Origin: Fragilaria crotonensis
Lineage: Eukaryota > Bacillariophyta > Fragilariophyceae > Fragilariales > Fragilariaceae
Direction: 5' to 3'
Assembly (NCBI GenBank): GCA_022925895.1
Contig: JAKSYS010000231.1
Coordinates: 1 to 64,000 of the forward strand
DNA: 64,000 nt
Shown here: piece after piece, positions 58,157 to 64,000 of the stretch
Position numbering within the stretch: the stretch's first letter is position 1
How the letters are laid out: each line of letters begins with the position of its first letter
The notes under the pieces: model-generated
Told to the model about the DNA's origin: nothing
The model's input: the letters and a program-made list of their open reading frames with translations, nothing else
Database searches by the model: none
Made by a program: the position numbers and the translations under genes

Positions 58157-58667
58157 AAGGGGAAATTACAAAAACATCAACTAAGTTTTCCATTTTCAAT
58201 AACACTTAATGACCCTGTATAAACGAAAAAGCCCTTTGGTATTTCACAAAAATTTTGCTCATTATTACAATAACACCAGATATCTTTGTCACGTTTTTAC
58301 TTACACATCTTATTGATCTCAAACATTTACAATAACCCCATTTATCGCCAGCCATGCCAATTCTCCACAGACACATTGGTACACCGTTGCTTTCGTACCT
58401 ATCATCAAAAATGAAGATTGCATCCTGATTGCCATGGCCATTATCTCATTCCATGCACTATCATCAACTTTGAACCAAGGCAAGCATGTGCCTAATGATG
58501 CATGAATTACAAAGCTTAGCAGCGGTCATAATTTGTTTTAGTAGGATGTTGTTGTTCTTTTACATGCAATTCCGAGTCCGTCTGCTCGATTGATGAATTG
58601 TTGGCATCACTGATGCCAGTATTTTACACAATTCCTCGTACCCAGTACCGTAAGTTATCACAAATTT
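58157..58667 (+). repeat. Left terminal inverted repeat of the Mutator-like element
   Basis: 511 bp. Only about three to six mismatches with the inverse of 61982-62492 were found by eye (for example near 58223, 58498 and 58532). Confidence 0.92.
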
Positions 58668-58778
58668 TGGCTTTTCCGCATCAACACACCTCACACTTCC
58701 CATCTCAATGGCTGGCTATACTTACAACAGGTATCTAATGTACTTATCAGAACTCCTACTTCTCATCATGTTAACTTA

Positions 58779-61056
58779 CTACAAAGTCCTAACTTGGTTC
58801 TTGCATGTTCTTTTATTGTGTCCTTGTTGGCCACAATCTGAACATTTAATCGGTGATTCCTCTGGATCAAGAAACTCACTTTGTTGACGAAGTCGTTTGC
58901 TTCGTGGGCGCCCAGGCTGTCGCTTTGTTACAGCAGGAGGCCTTGTCACGCCATCGTATTTTACGTTGTCAATGCACGCTGGAAAGATGTTGTTTTTGTA
59001 CATCTCTTGTACGTACTCAAACTTGTAGTATGGATGCACCAAATTTCATAGGATATAGCCAAAATCCTTTTCCTTCCATTTCCGAAAGATAGCACAACCA
59101 TGCCGACATGGGTACAGAACATCTTGCCAAATGCCACAAGAGCACCACTGCAACTCTGGTTTCACAATGTAGACAGTGTTTGGTTGCCCTGCATTGTATG
59201 GCATGCTGGGCAAGTGAGGGTCTTTGTCGGAGTCTTGTACTGTCGAAGGCTCCACAACTTTGAAATCTCCACACCCATGCACCAACTCAACAACTGTGAT
59301 GGATGCCGCAGCATCCCAACGCCTTTTCAGAATCTGTGCCACACGAGGCACAACCTCTCCCGGCTCCCGATCAATGTGCTTTGTTCGGCAGGTTGAAATT
59401 CTTGTTGACATTACATCCACAATGCTTTCTACCGCCTCCAGCCATCCCACACTGCGAGCCTGTGCAAACATGTTGTTCACACATTCGCTTGTGTTGGAGG
59501 TTACAATCCCATAACGCGGCGGGAGTGGATTCTGCTCATCTAGCCATGATGTACTTCTCCAAAGGGTATCGTTGTCAACATTTTCAATATAATCTGCAGC
59601 TTGCGGCTTGATGGTCCTCACTTGATCAATCAAGTGATTTGAGTATCTGAAGGAGAAACGTTTTGCAATTGCCATCACATATCGAGCACATTGTTGACTG
59701 AACTTCTGGCATACATTTGCTTCAATATGTTTCGCACAGCTCGTTTCCTTATTTCTTGGAAACACACTTCGAAGGGCCGGTTTCAGACCCTTGTCGCGGT
59801 CGGAAACAAATAGAAATGGATGCTGAATTTCTCCCTCGTCACGCTCTCATTGCCAAAACCCTGCTCAGAGATGATTGGGCACGCCTCCTTCAAGTATTTC
59901 AACATTGTTGTCCACGTCTCGCCATCTTCATTCCCAGAGGAGATCATGAATCCAATCGGATACACCTCATTTGTTCCAGAAAGGACTGAAGCCACATACA
60001 TTGTCCCTTTGTAAGTACTCTTAAATGTGCTGCATCCAGAGATATAACTGGTCTTGCAAACTTTAATGCCGTATTCATGAAACGAGGAAAACATGTACAT
60101 GTTTAATGGATCTCTCCTCGCTATCATATGAATACCCAATGACAGAGTCGGCGTTCAACTGTTTCATTGCCTCAAGGTACCCTGGCAGTAGTTCAAAATT
60201 CTTTGAACTCTGCCTAAACTGGGCACGATTGATTGTTGAGAGCGCGATATGCAGGCATGTAAGTGATTACCTCACCATCCACGCTTGCAGCTGTCTTTAT
60301 GACATCAGCTGGAGTTGGATCGTCCTTTTTGGATCAAACAACCTGAACAATCATCTCGTCCAGTTTCCCAGCTCGTCGTTTCTTCCATTGACGCCCATCA
60401 CGTGCAACAGGTTCGCATCGCTGGGCAGTGTGGTACGTAATGTTCCGCTTCACAACATAGGCACCATTAAGTCGGCGCCGCCCGATGTAAATCTGAAAAG
60501 TACAGTTCACATGTTCCTTGCAGATGTAAAGACAATACTCACCAACAAGACTTCGTTGAATGGCTAACCGATTGCCTGATTTCTTCTCATAGGCCTCAAC
60601 TGGACTGACATCATCCAAAGTCGGAAATTCAACAATGTTTTGTTGGCGCATAATATCTTGAAAAGATGTGTCCTCATTCTTGCTGTTTGTCAATGAAGAA
60701 ACACAGCCTTGACTTTCAATTGTTGCATTGGTTGCCGCCGCGGTAGGTTTAGGACGAGCACTTGGCTTACTGTCCCCATTAGTTGAGCTGTCGTCATCAG
60801 GAAGATTTCTTGTCGGTGGCATCTTGGCTTCCTCGGTTGTTACATCATCCATCTCAGCATCTTCCCTGCTTATGAGTATCACATCATCATCGTCGTCATC
60901 ATCATTTGTCTTGGCAGCAGCAGGAACCGTGACAACGACCTCAACCCCATAGCTGCTGAGGATAGTCGTACCCTTAAGTTCTGGAAAGCAATCTCGTACA
61001 ACTTGCCTTATTTGTTCATTGACATCATCATTCTTGCGGTTGAAATGGGCTGCCAA
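58779..61056 (-). pseudogene. MuDR-type transposase of the Mutator-like element, broken
   Basis: Read on the minus strand. The N-terminal part (61056-60334) has an acidic region, then the MuDR DNA-binding-type block: PTLDDVSPVEAYEKKSGNRL, CKEHVNCTFQIYIGRRR, GAYVVKRNITYHTAQRCEP. Next come the core words STYKGTMYVASVLSGTNEVY, PIGFMISSGNEDGETW, and SDRDKGLKPALRSVFPRNKE with the second catalytic Asp. Then TSNTSECVNNMFAQARSVGW, the SWIM zinc finger CSCGIWQDVLYPCRHGCAIF (about 59090-59150), and the CCHC tail CSDCGQQGHNKRTC (58800-58850) after KRQPGRPRSKR. The usual first-Asp block (DG..lK) appears as SGCSTFKS, so that Asp is not seen. An in-frame TGA near 60334 and about three frame changes (near 60215, 60110 and 59800) break the protein. 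Some could be sequencing errors, given the near-identical TIRs. Confidence 0.85.
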
Positions 61057-61062
61057 TTTTGA

Positions 61063-61941
61063 TCAAAGTAGGATGCAGTGGTTGAAGTTGAAGGTGTCTT
61101 CAGTGACAGGCTTGAAATCAAGCAAATGAAGGACAACAGCAATACAGAATAATCCACAGTCGATGTCATTATACTGTCCTGGACATTGGTGGAAACCTAT
61201 TATGTCCAAGCGAATGAGATCGTCATCCGAAGGAAGAGTGATATGGTTCAACTTGTTCTTGCCATGCAACACAAAATTGAAAAAGAAATCCCTGACCTCA
61301 CGAACAATGAGAAAAGCAGGGGTGCCTTGGATTACTCCAGGTCCTCCTCGCGAAGAGCGTCGCAACGAATCGTAGTATTCGAAACGCAAAAACAATTCTC
61401 GGCATGCGAAATTGAATTCCACCACAAGCACAAAGAAATGCACTGCGTTGACAATTGGAATAATAAGAGTCTTGGTGGCATCATCATCATTGATGTCAGA
61501 AAAAAGATCAGCCAAAGTTGACTGAATCCCTTTGATCTTGGCTTGGATCCGGTTCCAGTTGGAAGGTTTAACAGATTCACGGGCAACGTGTACCAAAGCG
61601 TTGCAACTCTCCAGATATGATCTTGTTTTGAGACTTCCAAGAAAAACTTGAAAAGGAGTGTCTTCATGTGGTGGTGGTGCGGAACGCTGAAGGAGGCAGT
61701 CAAGGAGACGACTGTTCAACATTTGCCGATTCCCAAGTGCCTGCAAATCATTCGGTGTCGGATTAATCCTCACGCCATAACGTGGATCGGTTGGAAAGTG
61801 ACATTTCTTCTCTTTTTTCTTCTTTGCCATTTTGTTGTTACAAGTGCATGAAAGAGATGGAATGGATGCCACACCAGCAAGAAGGAAGAGTGGTGGTGAG
61901 TATGTGAGAACTTGCTTGTGGCGATGCAGCACATGCAGCAA
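61063..61941 (-). CDS. Ulp1/SENP-type (C48) cysteine protease of the Mutator-like element
   Basis: A 292-residue uninterrupted frame (ATG at 61941; a second ATG at 61830 begins MAKKKKEKKCHFPTDPRYGV and may be the true start). The C-terminal half carries the C48 triad: His168 in VHFFVLVVEF, Asp191 in YYDSLR, Gln256 and Cys262 in QYNDIDCGLFCIAVVLHLLD (Q-x5-C with DCG). All catalytic positions are present, so the protein could cleave SUMO- or ubiquitin-like tags. The N-terminal 150 residues have no recognised domain. It ends with TGA at 61063-61065. The transposase frame follows in the same phase, with its first ATG at 61056. The related remnant at 1-170 stops at the same codon. Its role in transposition is unknown in any such element. 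Confidence 0.85.
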   Translation of the reverse strand: MLHVLHRHKQVLTYSPPLFLLAGVASIPSLSCTCNNKMAKKKKEKKCHFPTDPRYGVRINPTPNDLQALGNRQMLNSRLLDCLLQRSAPPPHEDTPFQVFLGSLKTRSYLESCNALVHVARESVKPSNWNRIQAKIKGIQSTLADLFSDINDDDATKTLIIPIVNAVHFFVLVVEFNFACRELFLRFEYYDSLRRSSRGGPGVIQGTPAFLIVREVRDFFFNFVLHGKNKLNHITLPSDDDLIRLDIIGFHQCPGQYNDIDCGLFCIAVVLHLLDFKPVTEDTFNFNHCILL

Positions 61942-61981
61942 TGAATCAGCATGGGATATAAAGATGACTCTTAAAGATACG

Positions 61982-62492
61982 AAATTTGTGATAACTTACG
62001 GTACTGGGTACGAGGAATTGTGTAAAATACTGGCATCAGTGATGCCAACAATTCATCAATCGAGCAGACGGACTCGGAATTGCATGTAAAAGAACAACAA
62101 CATCCTACTAAAACGAATTATGACCGCTGCTAAGCTTTGTAATTCATGCAACATTAGGCACATGCTTGCCTTGGTTCAAAGTTGATGATAGTGCATGGAA
62201 TGAGATAATGGCCATGGCAATCAGGATGCAATCTTCATTTTTGATGATAGGTACGAAAGCAACGGTGTACCAATGTGTCTGTGGAGAATTGGCATGGCTG
62301 GCGATAAATGGGGTTATTGTAAATGTTTGAGATCAATAAGATGTGTAAGTAAAAACGTGACAAAGATATCTGGTGTTATTGTAATAATGAGCAAAATTTT
62401 TGTGAAATACCAAAGGGCTTTTTTGTTTATACAGGGTCATTAAGTGTTATTGAAAATGGAAAACTTAGTTGATGTTTTTGTAATTTCCCCTT
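61982..62492 (-). repeat. Right terminal inverted repeat of the Mutator-like element
   Basis: The inverse of 58157-58667. The protease reading frame starts only about 40-150 bp inside it, so transcription signals for the gene set probably lie in this repeat. Confidence 0.92.
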
Positions 62493-62525
62493 TTTTTTAT
62501 GACTCAAAGCCATTTTTAACTGGTA

Positions 62526-62880
62526 CACATGTATTACGGTGATCCACACATGCATATACTGTAGGAAATAGGAACATGAAGAGCACGTACTGTACAAACC
62601 TTCGTCGTCAAGCCCAATTGCCTGGTCATCGTTGCCATGAGTGCTTCGCTGTCCCTAGCATCGAAGCTTAAAGGCCGATGGACGCGGGACGCAAAGCGAC
62701 AACGTAAGGACGCCAAGTCGGCTGCCACAGAAAAAAGTAAATTACGAGGAGACACCTTGTGTTGAAACCACAATATCAACATACAGTACCTACGTGCCAA
62801 TCAGACAACGATACAGTACTGCAGTCAACACTGGGAGATTAAATCGCTTGTAAATCGGAAAATTAAATTAGAATGAGACT
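62526..62880. other. Noncoding stretch between the pogo-like element and the Copia fossil
   Basis: No gene was recognised. It may contain the 3' LTR of the Copia copy to its right, but the partner LTR is outside the window. Confidence 0.4.
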
Positions 62881-62881
62881 A

Positions 62882-64000
62882 TCACTCGTTTCCCAAGCTG
62901 GTCCGTTTACAATTGACCTTTTCGTTCACACGTGATACGTTCTCAGTCTTGCCGGCACTCAATCGTGACAGCTTCCGTTTCTCCTTAATGTCTTGTTTAG
63001 ACTCCACGGTTCTCCATCCGGTATCCGTTTCGTCTCCGTTCGTCCTCTCACTATGTCCGGTCATTCCGACAGTAATATTATTCAACACACTCCTGCAATC
63101 CTGCGATCCATCATCGTAGGTCGTAGGATTGACGTTCATGATCTCGTCACGGAACTTCATAAATTGCATCCCTTGCAAAGGTTTCGTAAAGAAGTCACCA
63201 ACCATTTCGTTGGTAGGACAATGCTCAATTTTGACCTCTCCAGAGGCCACTCGATCCTTGATAAAGAAATAACGGATGTTGATATGTCGAGTTCGCTTTC
63301 CACTTGACGCCTTCCCGTTTTCGGCCAGTAGGATCGTACTTTTGTTGTCCTGATAGACAATGGATTCGTTAACTGCGTATCCCTGGGCCTCCAAGAAATA
63401 TCGGGTCCATAAGGCTTGTGGAAGAATGTCGTTTACCCCAACCAGTTCGGCCTCAGTTGAACTTTTCGTATTAATCTTTTGGCGAGTGGAAGTGCCGTAG
63501 ATTGCCCCCTTGCCAAGCATCATCACGCCACCTGTATGACTTCGCATATCAGGGTGCACCGCAAACGAAGCGTCAACCCACCATTTAACGATGTTACATT
63601 CGTCAGCCTCCAAAATCAAGGGCATTTTAACCGTGCCTCGCAGGTACATCATAGTCCTGCCCAATTTTTGTAGTCGTCGACGTCCGGTTCTTTACGCGAG
63701 TACATAGAAATGCCACTGCTGTCTGTATGTCCGGCCGTGCGCGCGCATAGAAACAGAAGCTTGGCCACGTTGTGATGGAAAAAATCGGACAACTCGGTGT
63801 TCAGCTTTTCTGCATCATCGTTCACATCGAATAGATGCGATGATGCCGGTGACCTGACTGTTCCTGACATGTCGGCCGGCAATTCCGTTATCATGTTCTC
63901 GATGTAGTCGATCATCGTGAACTTAACCTTGCCCTTCACGCTGAAGTCGATCGTCATTCCAAGGTATTCGTGCACCTTTCCTCTTGAGATCGTGAGCGGG
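62882..64000 (-). mobile_element. Ty1/Copia fossil (C-terminal reverse transcriptase and RNase H), runs off the window
   Basis: The minus-strand coding sequence shows the end of reverse transcriptase (HEYLGMTIDFSVKGKVKFTM at the right edge) and the RNase H region (WWVDASFAVHPDMRSHTGGV, KINTKSSTEAELVGVNDILP, SKSRHI-like HINIRYFFIKDRV, EMVGDFFTKPLQGMQFMKFR). It is related to, but clearly distinct from, the Copia element at 35-41.6 kb. The 5' part of the element lies beyond base 64000. Visible interruptions are few (about one or two). Age cannot be judged without its LTRs. Confidence 0.9.

Larger units (their letters stand above)
58157..62492 (-). mobile_element. Mutator-like element with ~511-bp TIRs carrying Ulp1 protease and MuDR transposase
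   Basis: The left TIR (58157-58667) and right TIR (61982-62492) are inverted copies, about 99% identical by eye over 511 bp. The termini are AAGGGGAAATTACAAAAACA. Long TIRs, a SWIM zinc-finger transposase and a CCHC tail define a Mutator-like element; the added Ulp1-type protease is the arrangement of Kaonashi-type elements. Both genes are read from the right TIR leftward. Flanking 9-mers (TTCTTTGAA or nearby at left, TTTTTTTTA at right) are T-rich and match only in part, so no clean target duplication is claimed. The element lies inside the right end of a pogo-like transposon. Confidence 0.9.
54417..62523 (-). mobile_element. pogo-like (Tc1/mariner superfamily) DNA transposon, split by a Mutator-like insertion
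   Basis: The ends are inverted: CCAGTTAAAAATGGCTTTGA then GTCATTAAAAAA on the left, and the inverse (TTTTTTTTATGACTCAAAGC, then CATTTTTAACTGG) on the right. Each end is flanked by TA (54415-54416 and 62524-62525), the target dinucleotide of this superfamily. The transposase lies on the minus strand at 54839-57665. The Mutator-like element at 58157-62492 sits about 31 bp inside the right end; without it the pogo-like element is about 3.77 kb. The region 57666-58156 between transposase start and insertion has no gene and would be its 5' leader. Confidence 0.85.

Noticed and set aside
62491-62501. Clean 9-bp target duplication for the Mutator-like element
   Set aside because: The flanking T-rich 9-mers match only at about six of nine positions, too weak to claim.

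Overview
The window looks like nuclear DNA of a diatom or a close stramenopile relative with a secondary plastid. The evidence is: short GT-AG introns of about 58-171 bp; an SHMT whose N-terminus ends in an ASAFAP-like signal/transit junction (VSA|FW); Copia retrotransposons with diatom-type (CoDi-like) protein motifs; and a DDE transposase of a kind I associate with diatoms. I cannot name the species.

Layout. 1-21 kb is repeat-rich and gene-poor: a remnant of a Ulp1-bearing Mutator-like element (1-170), a small hAT element with a perfect 8-bp target duplication (1749-2717), several satellite-like tandem arrays (3.0-11.4 kb), a decayed hAT transposase (11.7-14.0 kb), a fold-back element (14.85-16.82 kb) and a Copia fossil (18.7-20.3 kb). 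21.7-29.9 kb is a gene island: S-adenosylmethionine decarboxylase, an XRCC3-like RAD51 paralog, ribonucleotide reductase large subunit (five exons) and a plastid-type serine hydroxymethyltransferase. 30-41.7 kb is again repeat DNA: unrecognised fragments, a long-TIR MITE, and an LTR-bounded Copia element (35209-41632) with a MITE inside it. 42-52.7 kb is a second island: a small two-pass membrane protein, tubulin cofactor E, an armadillo-repeat protein and a double-domain family 2 glycosyltransferase. 54.4-62.5 kb is a pogo-like DNA transposon into which a Mutator-like element with 0.5-kb terminal repeats has inserted. 62.9-64 kb is a Copia fossil that leaves the window.

Gene relations. The eight host genes form four convergent pairs (SAMDC/XRCC3, RNR1/SHMT, membrane protein/TBCE, ARM/GT2), so upstream regions are shared between neighbouring pairs. 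XRCC3 and RNR1 (DNA repair and dNTP supply) diverge from a 1.4-kb spacer that holds a 28-copy GTACCAT array and an E2F-like site near RNR1. SAMDC, RNR1 and SHMT belong to polyamine, deoxynucleotide and one-carbon metabolism.

The most unusual object is the Mutator-like element at 58157-62492. It carries an intact-looking Ulp1/SENP-type cysteine protease reading frame upstream of a MuDR-type transposase, as in the Kaonashi elements of plants. A second decayed copy at the very start of the window ends its protease at the same codon with a different stop, so that stop is probably the true end of the protease gene. Several frames in the window (RNR1, the pogo transposase) are short by one base in a T run, which could be true decay or an assembly artefact.
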